DNA of 64,000 nucleotides from Limnohabitans sp. Jir61 (GTDB lineage Bacteria > Pseudomonadota > Gammaproteobacteria > Burkholderiales > Burkholderiaceae_C). A program made the translations under genes and the position numbers. Positions 1 through 8,761 of this stretch are shown here, in pieces. The DNA lies in assembly GCF_003063545.1 (NCBI RefSeq), contig NZ_NESD01000002.1, positions 124,001 to 188,000 of the forward strand, written 5' to 3'. Under the pieces are notes generated by a model that was not told the origin of the DNA, made no database searches, and was given only the letters and a program-made list of their open reading frames with translations. Each line of letters opens with the position of its first letter. Positions within the stretch are counted from its first letter, which is position 1.

Positions 1-1321
1 GCTCGATGCTGCGTGCACCAATGCCACGCGGCGGGAAGTTGACCACGCGCATGAAGCTGGTGTCGTCGCGTGGGTTTTCTAGCAAGCGCAAATAGGCCAA
101 TGCGTGTTTGATTTCGGCGCGTTCGAAGAAGCGCAAACCGCCGTACACACGGTAAGGCATGGCAGCGTTGAACAGCGCGGTTTCAATCACACGGCTTTGT
201 GCGTTGCTGCGGTAGAGCACAGCAATTTCGCTGCGGTGTTGAACGCCATTTGCGCCATCGCCATTTTGGCCATCGCGCAAGAGCTGCTTCATTTCTTCCA
301 CCATCCATTGCGCTTCCGCAAAGTCGGTGGGCGACTCATACACACGCACGGGCTCGCCAGCGCCCTGCGTGGTGTGCAGGTTTTTACCCAAACGGCCTTT
401 GTTGTGGCTGATGAGGTGGTTGGCACTGTCCAAGATGTTGCTGAAGCTGCGGTAGTTTTGCTCGAGCTTGATTTGGTGCGTCACGTTGTACTCGCGCACA
501 AAGTCGGCCATGTTGCCCACGCGTGCGCCACGGAAGGCGTAAATGCTTTGGTCATCGTCGCCCACAGCCAAGATAGCCCCGCCGCCTTGGTCTACAGGCC
601 CTGCGAGTTGTTTGAGCCATGCGTATTGCAGCTTGTTGGTGTCTTGAAACTCGTCTACCAAGATGTGTTGAAAGCGGCGGCGGTAGTGTTCGCGCAGCGG
701 ATCGTTGTCGCGCAGCAGCTCGTATGAGCGCAGCATGAGTTCTCCAAAGTCCACCACGCCTTCGCGTTGGCATTGGGCTTCGTACAGCTCGTACAGCTCC
801 ACGCGTTTGCGGTCGTCGGGGTCGCGGGCCACGACGTCTTTGGGGCGTAAGCCGTCTTCTTTGCAACCGGCGATGAAGCGCATGGTTTCTTTGGGTGGAA
901 AACGCTCGTCATCCACATTGAACTGTTTGCTCAGGCGCTTGATGGCGCTGAGCTGGTCTTGGGTGTCCAAGATTTGAAAAGACTGGGGCAAGTTGGCCAG
1001 TTTCCAGTGCGCGCGCAAAAAGCGGTTGCACAGCCCGTGAAACGTGCCCACCCACATGCCGCGCACACTGACTGGCAGCATGGCCGACAAACGCGTGAGC
1101 ATTTCTTTGGCCGCCTTGTTGGTAAAGGTCACGGCCAACAAACCGCCTGGCGACACCTGCCCCGTTTGCATGAGCCACGCAATGCGCGTGGTCAGCACCC
1201 GCGTCTTACCCGACCCTGCCCCCGCCAAGATAAGGGCATGCGCCTGCGGCAACGTGACTGCGGCGGCTTGCTCGTTATTGAGGCCTTGGAGCAAGGGGGA
1301 TGTGTGGGGGGTGGAATGCAT
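1..1321 (-). CDS. uvrD: ATP-dependent DNA helicase UvrD/Rep family (3' end outside window)
   Basis: Superfamily 1A helicase that unwinds DNA 3'-5' in nucleotide excision and mismatch repair. Reading leftward from the ATG at 1321, 440 residues are visible before the window edge, and the frame is unbroken. The helicase motifs occur in order: Q-like motif LNNEQAAAV (14-22), Walker A AGAGSGKTR (33-41), TFTNKAAKEM, GTFHGLCNRF, DEFQDTN (motif II), GDDDQSIYAFRGA (motif III) and LEQNYRS (motif IV). The C-terminal motifs V and VI lie outside. UvrD is preferred over Rep or PcrA from overall resemblance to comamonad UvrD, so the symbol is less certain than the family. The gene is divergent from guaC. 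Confidence 0.88.
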   Translation of the reverse strand, partial: MHSTPHTSPLLQGLNNEQAAAVTLPQAHALILAGAGSGKTRVLTTRIAWLMQTGQVSPGGLLAVTFTNKAAKEMLTRLSAMLPVSVRGMWVGTFHGLCNRFLRAHWKLANLPQSFQILDTQDQLSAIKRLSKQFNVDDERFPPKETMRFIAGCKEDGLRPKDVVARDPDDRKRVELYELYEAQCQREGVVDFGELMLRSYELLRDNDPLREHYRRRFQHILVDEFQDTNKLQYAWLKQLAGPVDQGGGAILAVGDDDQSIYAFRGARVGNMADFVREYNVTHQIKLEQNYRSFSNILDSANHLISHNKGRLGKNLHTTQGAGEPVRVYESPTDFAEAQWMVEEMKQLLRDGQNGDGANGVQHRSEIAVLYRSNAQSRVIETALFNAAMPYRVYGGLRFFERAEIKHALAYLRLLENPRDDTSFMRVVNFPPRGIGARSIE

Positions 1322-1348
1322 CGAAAGATTTTAGGTTTAGAATCAGCC

Positions 1349-1410
1349 ACCGGGCCCAAGATTCTTGCGCTCGGTTTTTTTATGTCTGCTATTTGCGCCT
1401 AAAAAAACCG
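1349..1410 (+). promoter_or_regulatory. Candidate transcription attenuator in the guaC leader
   Basis: A hairpin made of 1349-1360 and 1364-1375, with a 3-nt loop and two weak or unpaired positions, is followed by a 7-T run (1375-1381), the form of an intrinsic terminator on the plus strand. No plus-strand gene lies upstream that it could end. The 3' arm plus T-run (1372-1382) is also exactly complementary over 11 bases to 1400-1410, giving a second hairpin that excludes the terminator. Mutually exclusive structures before guaC suggest conditional read-through. The ligand or sensor is unknown. Confidence 0.45.
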
Positions 1411-1459
1411 GCCAAGCCAAGCGCTCAATCTTCGAACGTTATTTTCTGGAGCTTGGGAA

Positions 1460-2437
1460 ATGGAAATTTTTGATTACGACAACATCTTGTTGCTGCCACG
1501 CAAGTGCCGCGTGGAAAGCCGCTCTGAATGCGATGCAGGTGTTGAACTCGGTGGCCGCAAGTTTCGCTTGCCTGTTGTCCCCGCCAATATGAAAACCGTG
1601 GTGGATGAAAGCATCTGCTTGTGGATGGCGCAAAACAATTACTTCTACGTGATGCACCGCTTCGATTTGGACAATGTCCAATTCGTGAAAGACATGCACG
1701 CCAAGGGTGTGTACGCCTCTATCTCTTTGGGCGTCAAAGGCCCAGACCGCGCCACCGTGGACACGCTGGCTGCTGCTGGCTTGACACCTGAGTACATCAC
1801 CATCGACATCGCCCACGGCCACGCCGACAGCGTGCGCGACATGATTGGCTACATCAAGGCCAAGTTGCCTAAGAGCTTCATCATCGCGGGTAACGTGGCA
1901 ACACCTGAAGCCGTGATCGACCTCGAAAACTGGGGCGCTGATGCGACCAAAGTGGGTGTGGGTCCAGGCAAGGTGTGTATCACCAAGCTCAAAACTGGTT
2001 TTGGCACAGGCGGCTGGCAGTTGTCAGCGCTCAAGTGGTGCGCACGCGTGGCGACCAAGCCCATCATTGCGGACGGCGGCATTCGCAGCCACGGTGACAT
2101 TGCCAAGAGCATCCGCTTTGGCGCAAGCATGGTGATGATTGGTTCCCTGTTTGCTGGCCACGAAGAGTCGCCAGGCAAGACTGTGGAAGTTAACGGCGAG
2201 ATGTTCAAAGAGTATTACGGCTCAGCCTCTGACTTCAACAAAGGCGAATACAAGCACGTGGAAGGCAAACGCATCCTCGAGCCCGTCAAAGGCAAACTGG
2301 CCAACACGCTCATCGAAATGGAGCAAGACGTGCAAAGCTCCATCAGCTACGCCGGCGGCACCAAGTTGATGGACATCCGCAAAGTGAACTACGTGACTTT
2401 GGGCGGCGACAACGCTGGCGAACATCTGTTGATGTAA
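1460..2437 (+). CDS. guaC: GMP reductase
   Basis: Reduces GMP to IMP with NADPH and ammonia release, returning guanine nucleotides to the purine pool; cytosolic TIM-barrel enzyme of the IMPDH/GMPR family. The 325-residue length is normal for the family. The active-site loop [15 protein letters not shown] carries the catalytic Cys at about residue 173, and the nucleotide-binding stretches [11 protein letters not shown] and [13 protein letters not shown] follow. No CBS domain pair is inserted, which argues against IMP dehydrogenase. The start ATG at 1460 follows a TGGAG ribosome site. The leader contains a possible attenuator, and a terminator follows the gene. Confidence 0.93.
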   Translation: MEIFDYDNILLLPRKCRVESRSECDAGVELGGRKFRLPVVPANMKTVVDESICLWMAQNNYFYVMHRFDLDNVQFVKDMHAKGVYASISLGVKGPDRATVDTLAAAGLTPEYITIDIAHGHADSVRDMIGYIKAKLPKSFIIAGNVATPEAVIDLENWGADATKVGVGPGKVCITKLKTGFGTGGWQLSALKWCARVATKPIIADGGIRSHGDIAKSIRFGASMVMIGSLFAGHEESPGKTVEVNGEMFKEYYGSASDFNKGEYKHVEGKRILEPVKGKLANTLIEMEQDVQSSISYAGGTKLMDIRKVNYVTLGGDNAGEHLLM

Positions 2438-2467
2438 ACCTCGCACCTTGGCCATTGATGGCCAAAC

Positions 2468-2506
2468 AAAAAAGCCTGTCTGCTTTACGCATGACAGGCT
2501 TTTTTT
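2468..2506. terminator. Bidirectional intrinsic terminator after guaC
   Basis: A 13-base inverted repeat (2468-2480 with 2493-2505), A-rich on the left and T-rich on the right, sits between the convergent guaC and alpha/beta hydrolase genes. It can terminate transcription in both directions. Confidence 0.85.
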
Positions 2507-2520
2507 ATTGCTGTGGTTTT

Positions 2521-3378
2521 TTACTTGTGCATCAGTTCAAGCGCCAGCGTGTGCAAGCGGCTTCCAGGCTGCGTCATCGCCTCGACGATGCTGAAGTGCT
2601 GCAAGCCCTCTAAGGTTTCAGCCACGGGTACATGTGCTTTGCCCCAAGCTTGTTGAATCAAAAAGTTATGGCGAATGAATTCTTCGCTCTCAATGCCACC
2701 CGCTACGCTGTAAAGCGTGCTCTGCTTGGGCGCTGGCATCCAAGCGGGGCTGTTGCGCAGCACCACATCGTCGGTCAAGCGTAAGCTGTCTTTGAGGTAC
2801 GGCGTGGCTTGCACAGATTCAAGTTCATACAAACCAGAAATCGACAACGCCTTGGTAACCAGATGCGCAGGCAAATCAGCGGCATACGCAGGCCAATCGC
2901 AAGCCAACAGCATGGTCACCAAATGGCCACCAGCTGAATGCCCCACCAAGGTGATGCGGCTGGGGTCGCCTCCAAAGCGATGAATATTGCGCCACACCCA
3001 AACCACGCACTTGACCATTTGCAAGGTGATGTCAGACACCGTCACTGCCGGGCACAACGCATAGTTGGGCACGACCACATGCGCGCCTTGTGCCGTGAAA
3101 GTGGGTGCGATAAACGAATGATCGGCTTTGTCGAGCGAGCGCCAATAGCCACCGTGAATGAACACCACCACAGGGGCTTTGTCACCCGCAGAGTCGCTGG
3201 GAAAAATGTCTAAGGTTTCATTCAAGCCATGGCCATAGGCCACGTCTTGATAGCAGCGGTGCTTGGCACGCACATGTGCGGATGACTCATGCCAATGCGC
3301 AAAGTGCGCGGCGTGTTCAGGCACCAAGGCCCGGTTGTTATACATGCGGTCATACCAAGCGCCATCGTGTTGCGTCAT
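2521..3378 (-). CDS. Alpha/beta hydrolase, arylformamidase-like
   Basis: A 285-residue cytosolic serine hydrolase of the alpha/beta fold. The oxyanion motif HGGYWR lies at 75-80, the nucleophile elbow GHSAGG at 146-151 (Ser148), and a probable catalytic His is in LQHFS near residue 262. HGGYW is typical of kynurenine-formamidase and carbohydrate-esterase-like members, but the true substrate cannot be read. The start overlaps the stop of the upstream TonB receptor by 4 bases (ATGA), so translation is probably coupled. This suggests that the hydrolase acts on a ligand taken up by the receptor, for example by ester cleavage; that is an inference. Confidence 0.85.
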   Translation of the reverse strand: MTQHDGAWYDRMYNNRALVPEHAAHFAHWHESSAHVRAKHRCYQDVAYGHGLNETLDIFPSDSAGDKAPVVVFIHGGYWRSLDKADHSFIAPTFTAQGAHVVVPNYALCPAVTVSDITLQMVKCVVWVWRNIHRFGGDPSRITLVGHSAGGHLVTMLLACDWPAYAADLPAHLVTKALSISGLYELESVQATPYLKDSLRLTDDVVLRNSPAWMPAPKQSTLYSVAGGIESEEFIRHNFLIQQAWGKAHVPVAETLEGLQHFSIVEAMTQPGSRLHTLALELMHK

Positions 3379-5513
3379 AGTTTTTTCTCCAGAAGAATTT
3401 GCACGTTGGTCCAGCTGCGGTTTTGGGTATTGCTATTTTCAAGCACACCATTGCCGTTGTAGATGCTGCCGGTGTTGTAGTTATGCGGATCAAGGTTACT
3501 CAAGGTCAGTCGCCAGGCCGTGCTGCCATCCACGCGCCACAAACCATAGAGGTCCATCACGCGTTTTTGAGAAACCACAGTTAATTGCTCAGCACTTAAG
3601 CGGGTGCTGTAGCCAGGGTTGTAGTTCACGTTGCCACCAATGGTGAGCGGCACAATTTTCAAGCGGTAATCCGCACCGAGGTTTGCCGTCATGCTGGGTT
3701 GTTGATCTAAACGGTTATCAGGCCCCATGATGCTAAGCACGCGTGAACGATAGAAGCTGACGTTGTTGCGCAGGTCGATATTGGGGGCATCGTCAATCCA
3801 TTGATCCATCCGAAATTTAGCTTCTAGCTCAATACCTTCGGTCACAGCTTCGCTGATGTTTTCAGGACGGGACAAATAGCCACTGCCATCTGGGCTAGTG
3901 ACATTGCGAATCAAGTTTTGTACACGGCGATGGAATGCACTTGCACTCAACACACCACCTTGAGGCAAATAACGCTCAACCGCTACATCCAACCCTGTAG
4001 CAACTTCAGGCTTGAGATTTGGGTTACCAATCGTGTCGGGACTTGATGGACTCGATGGATCTTTTGAATACGTGCGGCGCGCCAAGAAGCTAGGCATGCT
4101 GGGGGTTTTAAAGCTTTTGGTCAAGCTCATGCGCACCTGATCACGGCTGTCGGGGTTGGGCCGCCACATCGCATGCAACAACGGTGTGAACACGCTGCTG
4201 CGATTGGTCACATCGCTGGTGCTTGTAGCGCCTTCAGTGGTCAGGCTTTCGTAGCGTGCACCGAGGTGTGTGGCCCAGTGCGGCGTGAGCTGCCACTCAT
4301 CCTGCGAGTAAATCGCATAGCGCGTAGTGCTGGCTTGCAAATCGGAATTGGCGTTCAGAGAGGATGTGCCAAAGTCGTACGTACCCAGAATGGTTTGCGT
4401 GCGACGCACACGTTCGACTTCACTACCACTCACCCATTGATGCCCACCGCCCAACACATTGGTATATTTGCCGCCAAGGTTGACCGACCTGTCTTGCATG
4501 CGCGAGTCCTCATTGATGGAGGGCAGCAAGCTCGGGTTGAGCGAGTATTGATTGGACTGTGAATGACTGTCCCAACCACCCACATTGAACTTCCACTCCA
4601 TAGTGCTGTCGCTGGAGAGCTTGCGCTTCCATTGACCGTTGAGCCTCGCCACCATGAAATGGTTGTCGATTTGTGTGGCGGCCGTTGTCGGTTGACTGTT
4701 GGTCTGTGATGCCCACATGCTGCCAGGCGTTGAGCCTTGCGAATACGCAATAAATGGCATCAAAGTGAGCGCTTCGCCCGGCTCCCCTTTGAGCTGCAAA
4801 CGCGCTGTTGCGTTCATACCTTGTCGATCGTAATGACTGTTGCTGCTGCGATCACGCGTGATACCGCCGCGCTCGATGTGCGTCTCACTGTGGTCAGGCA
4901 CGGCATAGCGGTTGACCGACAAGGTGTAGTTGGCCGTCCACTTCTCAGCATCGTGGTATTTGACCAACGAAGCTGTGGGCGATGCATAACCGCCTTGAAA
5001 TGACGAGCCCACTTTCAACTCAGTGGGCATGCCTTTGCGACCTTCACGCGTGATGATATTGATCGTGCCTGCAATCGCTTGAGCACCCGTTTCAGCCGTA
5101 GGTGCGCGATAAATTTCCACACGCTCAATCATCTCAGGCGTGAGCGACTCCACGCTAAAGCCGGGTGGCACACGCTGGCCGTCAAGCAGTATTTGTGTGT
5201 AGCCTTGGCTCAGGCCACGCATGCGAATGCCACCGCCTCGACCGGGCGCGCCACCCAAGGTGATGCCTGGCATACGCTTCAATATTTCGCCAAGGTTGGA
5301 ATCACCTTGACGTTCAATCTCTTCACGACCAATCACAATTTTGCTGGCGGTGGATTCACGGCGCTGTTGCGTGTCGTTGTCACGACCGCTCGTGATTTCA
5401 ATGCGCCCCATGTCAGAGGTGGCAGCAGGCGTGGCCGCTTGCTGTGCCCACGCCGCAGTTGCACTGAGCGCAAATGGGACAAAGATGGAACGTATGAAGT
5501 GTTGAGAGTGCAT
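3375..5513 (-). CDS. TonB-dependent outer-membrane receptor
   Basis: A 712-residue receptor energised by TonB-ExbBD for uptake of a large ligand such as a ferric siderophore. Residues 1-23 form a signal peptide ending AWA. A plug domain (about 55-155) contains the typical stretches SNLGEILKRMPGI, RGLSQGYTQILLDGQRV and MIERVEIYRAPTAE. The rest is a TonB-receptor beta-barrel with the usual C-terminal aromatic-rich strand, here WTNVQILLEKKL. The plug resembles FepA/CirA-type receptors. No clear Fur box was found in the short upstream region. It is first in a two-gene unit with the hydrolase. Confidence 0.9.
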   Translation of the reverse strand: MHSQHFIRSIFVPFALSATAAWAQQAATPAATSDMGRIEITSGRDNDTQQRRESTASKIVIGREEIERQGDSNLGEILKRMPGITLGGAPGRGGGIRMRGLSQGYTQILLDGQRVPPGFSVESLTPEMIERVEIYRAPTAETGAQAIAGTINIITREGRKGMPTELKVGSSFQGGYASPTASLVKYHDAEKWTANYTLSVNRYAVPDHSETHIERGGITRDRSSNSHYDRQGMNATARLQLKGEPGEALTLMPFIAYSQGSTPGSMWASQTNSQPTTAATQIDNHFMVARLNGQWKRKLSSDSTMEWKFNVGGWDSHSQSNQYSLNPSLLPSINEDSRMQDRSVNLGGKYTNVLGGGHQWVSGSEVERVRRTQTILGTYDFGTSSLNANSDLQASTTRYAIYSQDEWQLTPHWATHLGARYESLTTEGATSTSDVTNRSSVFTPLLHAMWRPNPDSRDQVRMSLTKSFKTPSMPSFLARRTYSKDPSSPSSPDTIGNPNLKPEVATGLDVAVERYLPQGGVLSASAFHRRVQNLIRNVTSPDGSGYLSRPENISEAVTEGIELEAKFRMDQWIDDAPNIDLRNNVSFYRSRVLSIMGPDNRLDQQPSMTANLGADYRLKIVPLTIGGNVNYNPGYSTRLSAEQLTVVSQKRVMDLYGLWRVDGSTAWRLTLSNLDPHNYNTGSIYNGNGVLENSNTQNRSWTNVQILLEKKL

Positions 5514-5584
5514 TTAAAAAAGTTTACCTAGGTATCAATACCCTTGCCGTGTAAAGTTGAGGTTTTCTTTTTTACGCAAGTTCC

Positions 5585-6331
5585 ATGAGCCAAGCCTCCG
5601 CGCCACACGCCTACGAAATCAAAAGTGCCTCGTTGCCCTTGGTGTCTTTCCTCCTCAAAAACCCCGACACATCCGCGCTCCAAGCCGATATGGCACGCCG
5701 CTTGGGGGCTACCCCTGGGTTCTTTGACAACGACCCCGTGGTGATCGATTTGAGCGTCCTAGAGGACCCCCACAACCTACTCGACCTCCCCTCGGTGTGC
5801 CTGATGCTGCGCACACACCAAATGCTGCCTGTGGCAGTACGCGGCGCTAATGAACACCAATTAGCTAACGCGCACAAGGCAGGGTTGTTTGAAGCAAGTG
5901 ATTTGAGCATTCAAGCACCAGCAGCGCCACGCGTCGAAACCGTGGTGCAAGAGGTGATTCGCGAAGTGGAAGTGGTGCGCGAAGTGCAAACCGGCAACGG
6001 CGCAGCCATGGTGATCGACAAGCCTTTGCGCTCGGGCCAACACGTCTATGCCAAGGGACGCGACTTGATCGTGCTCGCCATGGTCAACCCAGGCGCTGAA
6101 ATCATGGCAGACGGCCACATCCACGTGTACGCACCGCTGCGCGGCAAAGCCATTGCAGGCGCACGCGGTGACGAACAAGCGCGTATCTTCACTTCAAGCC
6201 TAGAAGCAGAGCTACTTTCAATTGCAGGAACCTACCGCACCAGCGGCGATGCACCACTGCCTGCGGATGTCGCAGGCAAACCCGCGCAAATCAGCTTGCA
6301 AGGGGATAAGTTGGTGATGCAAGCACTGTAA
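5585..6331 (+). CDS. minC: Septum site-determining protein MinC
   Basis: Inhibits FtsZ ring assembly away from midcell when recruited to the membrane by MinD. The 248 residues comprise the N-terminal FtsZ-inhibiting domain (about 1-110), a linker with an unusual valine/glutamate repeat (VVQEVIREVEVVREVQ), and the C-terminal beta-helix domain. That domain includes the conserved RSGQ element near 145 and the PLRGKAIAGARGD segment that contacts MinD. First gene of minCDE; minD begins 41 bases downstream. Confidence 0.95.
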   Translation: MSQASAPHAYEIKSASLPLVSFLLKNPDTSALQADMARRLGATPGFFDNDPVVIDLSVLEDPHNLLDLPSVCLMLRTHQMLPVAVRGANEHQLANAHKAGLFEASDLSIQAPAAPRVETVVQEVIREVEVVREVQTGNGAAMVIDKPLRSGQHVYAKGRDLIVLAMVNPGAEIMADGHIHVYAPLRGKAIAGARGDEQARIFTSSLEAELLSIAGTYRTSGDAPLPADVAGKPAQISLQGDKLVMQAL

Positions 6332-6372
6332 AATTCAGCAATTAAATAACAGAAACAACTAAGGCTTTATTC

Positions 6373-7188
6373 ATGACAAAAATCGTGGTGGTGACTTCTG
6401 GCAAGGGCGGCGTGGGCAAGACCACAACCAGCGCCAGTTTTTCCTCTGGCCTCGCATTGCGCGGCTTCAAAACGGTGGTCATCGACTTTGACGTTGGCTT
6501 GCGTAACCTCGACCTCATCATGGGTTGCGAACGTCGTGTGGTGTATGACTTCATCAACGTCATCAACGGTGAAGCCACGCTAAACCAAGCCTTGATCAAA
6601 GACAAGCAGTGCGACAACTTGTACGTGCTGGCTGCTTCGCAAACCCGCGACAAAGATGCGTTGTCACAAGACGGCGTCGAGCGCGTGTTGAACGAACTCA
6701 AAGAAATGAAGTTCGACTACATCGTGTGCGACTCACCTGCTGGCATCGAAGTGGGCGCCATGATGGCCATGCACTTTGCCGACGAAGCCTTGGTGGTGAC
6801 CAATCCTGAAGTTTCCTCGGTGCGCGACTCTGACCGCATCTTAGGCATGCTCAGCAGCAAAACCAAACGTGCAATTGACGGCGATACACCCATCAAAGAA
6901 CACCTGCTCATCACCCGCTACAACCCAAGCCGTGTGGAAGATGGCCATATGCTGTCGCTCGAAGACATCCAAGACATCTTGCGCATTCCATTGATTGGCG
7001 TGATTCCCGAATCAGAGACTGTGTTGACTGCCTCTAACCAAGGTTTGCCAGCAGTGCATTTGGAAAACACCGATGTGTCTGAAGCGTACAAAGACGTGAT
7101 CAGCCGTTTCTTGGGTGAAGACGTACCTATGCGATTTACCGAATACGTCAAGCCTGGTTTGCTCAAACGTATGTTTGGTGGGAAGTAA
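6373..7188 (+). CDS. minD: Septum site-determining ATPase MinD
   Basis: Membrane-associated ATPase that recruits MinC and oscillates with MinE to place the division septum. The 271 residues begin with a deviant Walker A motif GKGGVGKTT (10-18), followed by VIDFDVGLRNLD and a Walker B-like segment IVCDSPAGIE. The C-terminus GLLKRMFGGK fits the amphipathic membrane-targeting helix. It lies between minC and minE; minE begins 3 bases after its stop. Confidence 0.97.
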   Translation: MTKIVVVTSGKGGVGKTTTSASFSSGLALRGFKTVVIDFDVGLRNLDLIMGCERRVVYDFINVINGEATLNQALIKDKQCDNLYVLAASQTRDKDALSQDGVERVLNELKEMKFDYIVCDSPAGIEVGAMMAMHFADEALVVTNPEVSSVRDSDRILGMLSSKTKRAIDGDTPIKEHLLITRYNPSRVEDGHMLSLEDIQDILRIPLIGVIPESETVLTASNQGLPAVHLENTDVSEAYKDVISRFLGEDVPMRFTEYVKPGLLKRMFGGK

Positions 7189-7191
7189 GCC

Positions 7192-7443
7192 ATGTCGTTG
7201 CTCTCTCTATTACTCGGTGAGAAGAAAAAAACAGCGAACGTTGCCAAAGAACGTTTGCAGTTCATCCTCACCCACGAGCGCACGGGTCGTAACCCACAGC
7301 CAGACTATTTGCCTGATTTGCAGCGCGATTTAGTGGCTGTGCTGTCTAAATACGTGAAGATCAATCCAGAAGATATCAAGGTCAATCTGGAGCGTCACGA
7401 TAACCTCGAAGTGCTCGAAGTCAAAATCGAACTGCCAGAGTAA
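7192..7443 (+). CDS. minE: Cell division topological specificity factor MinE
   Basis: Stimulates MinD ATPase and releases MinD-MinC from the membrane at midcell. It has 83 residues, normal for the family. The N-terminus (MSLLSLLLG) fits the membrane-targeting segment, and the region around [13 protein letters not shown] fits the MinD-contact helix. The C-terminal topological-specificity domain ends IELPE. It is the last gene of minCDE and is followed by a terminator. Confidence 0.95.
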   Translation: MSLLSLLLGEKKKTANVAKERLQFILTHERTGRNPQPDYLPDLQRDLVAVLSKYVKINPEDIKVNLERHDNLEVLEVKIELPE

Positions 7444-7461
7444 AAGGCTTCATCGCCCACA

Positions 7462-7495
7462 AAACAAAAAGCGACCCGAGGGTCGCTTTTTGTTT
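7462..7495. terminator. Intrinsic terminator after minE
   Basis: A 15-base arm (7462-7476, roughly) pairs with 7481-7495 around a 4-base loop, with an A-run before and a T-run after. It can serve minCDE and, in the other direction, the convergent small gene at 7520-7690. Confidence 0.85.
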
Positions 7496-7519
7496 GGCTT
7501 GTAAAAGCAAGAGGGGGAA

Positions 7520-7690
7520 TTAACCGCCTTTGTTTGAACGCTTGCCAGGGTTCTTTTTGCTACGTGTCGCAACACCGCGCTCAAGACTCACACGTTGACC
7601 ACGACCACCGGTGCGCAGCGTGGTGCCTGGCAGTGGGATTGGTTTTGGTGCGCGTTGGCGGTCGGCTTCAGTGACGATTTTGTTTCCCAT
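7520..7690 (-). CDS. Small basic conserved-type hypothetical protein
   Basis: A 56-residue, strongly basic protein rich in Gly, Pro, Arg and Lys (C-terminus SKKNPGKRSNKGG) with no predicted membrane segment. I chose the ATG at 7690, preceded by a GGA-type ribosome site; an in-frame TTG lies four codons upstream. Composition suggests RNA or ribosome binding, but no family was recognised and no function is assigned. Confidence 0.55.
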   Translation of the reverse strand: MGNKIVTEADRQRAPKPIPLPGTTLRTGGRGQRVSLERGVATRSKKNPGKRSNKGG

Positions 7691-7789
7691 GAAATTTTCC
7701 AAGTAAAAAGTTACAGCCCCTTATTAGGCCACAGGTTTTGGCGTATTTTCGCACGGAACAACCCATAATCAGCGCAACCTAAGGCATTT

Positions 7790-8377
7790 ATGAACCCAAA
7801 AATCAGCGAACTGCTCGACCGCATCCAAAAAATGGAGCAAGAAATCGAGCTAGAGATGAAGCGCAAACGCGCTGAACTTCAAGCCGACTTCGAGGAAACA
7901 CGGGTGCGCTTTGAGCATGAGGTGCTTGAGCAACAGCGCCGCTTTAAAACCGGCGTGATTGCCTATTTGCTGACCGCCAATTTCATGAGCGTGCTCACCG
8001 CACCCGTCATTTACGCCCTCTTCTTTCCTATCGTGTTTCTGGATTTATCCATCACGGTCTACCAACACATTTGTTTTCGTGCCTATGGTCTCCCCCGCGT
8101 GAAGCGCGGTGATTACTTTGTGTTCGACCGCGCGCATTTGGCTTACTTGAACTTGATTGAGAAAATCAATTGCGCTTACTGCTCGTACGGCAATGGCGTG
8201 ATGGCTTATGGCCGCGAAGTGGTGGCGCGCACCGAGCAGTATTGGTGCCCCATCAAACATGCTCGCAAAATCATGGCGGCACACCCCTACTACACCGGTT
8301 TTGTAGACTTTGGCGATGCCCAGAGCTACAAAGACGAACTCGAAAACCTGCGCACCGAATTGGCCAAACTCAAATAA
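7790..8377 (+). CDS. Hypothetical coiled-coil membrane-associated protein
   Basis: 195 residues, not recognised as a named family. Residues 1-50 are highly charged and helical (a coiled-coil pattern ending EVLEQQRRF). About 56-92 is a hydrophobic stretch that could form one or two membrane segments (TANFMSVLTAPVIYALFF, then IVFLDLSITVY). A conserved-looking soluble part with CAYCSYGNGV near 130 follows; its CxxC could bind metal or be redox active. A short C-terminal helix ends ELAKLK. It lies just upstream of slyX, 12 bases apart, so the two are probably co-transcribed. Confidence 0.65.
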   Translation: MNPKISELLDRIQKMEQEIELEMKRKRAELQADFEETRVRFEHEVLEQQRRFKTGVIAYLLTANFMSVLTAPVIYALFFPIVFLDLSITVYQHICFRAYGLPRVKRGDYFVFDRAHLAYLNLIEKINCAYCSYGNGVMAYGREVVARTEQYWCPIKHARKIMAAHPYYTGFVDFGDAQSYKDELENLRTELAKLK

Positions 8378-8389
8378 CAAAAACACCAA

Positions 8390-8605
8390 ATGCCACACAC
8401 CGACATTGACAAACGCTTGATGGACCTTGAGATCAAGGCCAGCTTCACCGAAGACTTGGTGGAGCAGCTCAATCAAACTATTTTTCAGCAACAGCAGCAA
8501 ATTGATGCGCTCATTCGCGAAGTGAGCCAACTTCGCCAGCAAACACCAGACGGCGGGACAGGCGGCTTCACCAGCTTGCGCGACGAGTTGCCTCCGCACT
8601 ACTGA
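8390..8605 (+). CDS. slyX: SlyX family protein
   Basis: A 71-residue, mostly helical coiled-coil protein matching SlyX: acidic N-terminal helix (DKRLMDLEIKASFTEDLVEQ), a Gln run, then the LRQQTPDGG segment and a C-terminus ending PPHY, as in other SlyX proteins. The molecular role is unknown. It sits between the 195-residue gene and a 44-codon frame that starts 2 bases after its stop. Confidence 0.85.
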   Translation: MPHTDIDKRLMDLEIKASFTEDLVEQLNQTIFQQQQQIDALIREVSQLRQQTPDGGTGGFTSLRDELPPHY

Positions 8606-8607
8606 GC

Positions 8608-8742
8608 ATGACCGAAGCTTTGAAAGAGCAACATACCCTTGAGCTGAGCGAGTTCGTGCTCTCGGTGCTGTATCGACTGAGCGCCTATGCCGTTGTCAAC
8701 CTGATTGATGACGCGGCCATGCTCTCGATCGTATTCATTTGA
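8608..8742 (+). CDS. Possible 44-residue small protein downstream of slyX
   Basis: The frame starts at the ATG two bases after the slyX stop and ends at TGA 8740-8742. The product (MTEALKEQHTLELSEF at the N-terminus) has an acidic start and a hydrophobic middle and end (VLSVLYRLSAYAVVNLIDD, AMLSIVFI). Tight packing behind slyX suggests translational coupling. No family was recognised, and the frame could be non-coding. Confidence 0.4.
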   Translation: MTEALKEQHTLELSEFVLSVLYRLSAYAVVNLIDDAAMLSIVFI

Positions 8743-8761
8743 ATTTTTACTGGAGACACCC

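Noticed and set aside
1-1321. Frameshifted or broken helicase, since short frames appear in other phases
   Set aside because: The correct minus-strand frame is open from 1321 to the window edge with all early helicase motifs in order; the others are shadows.
5514-5584. Fur box before the TonB receptor
   Set aside because: No convincing match to the GATAATGATAATCATTATC-type consensus was seen.
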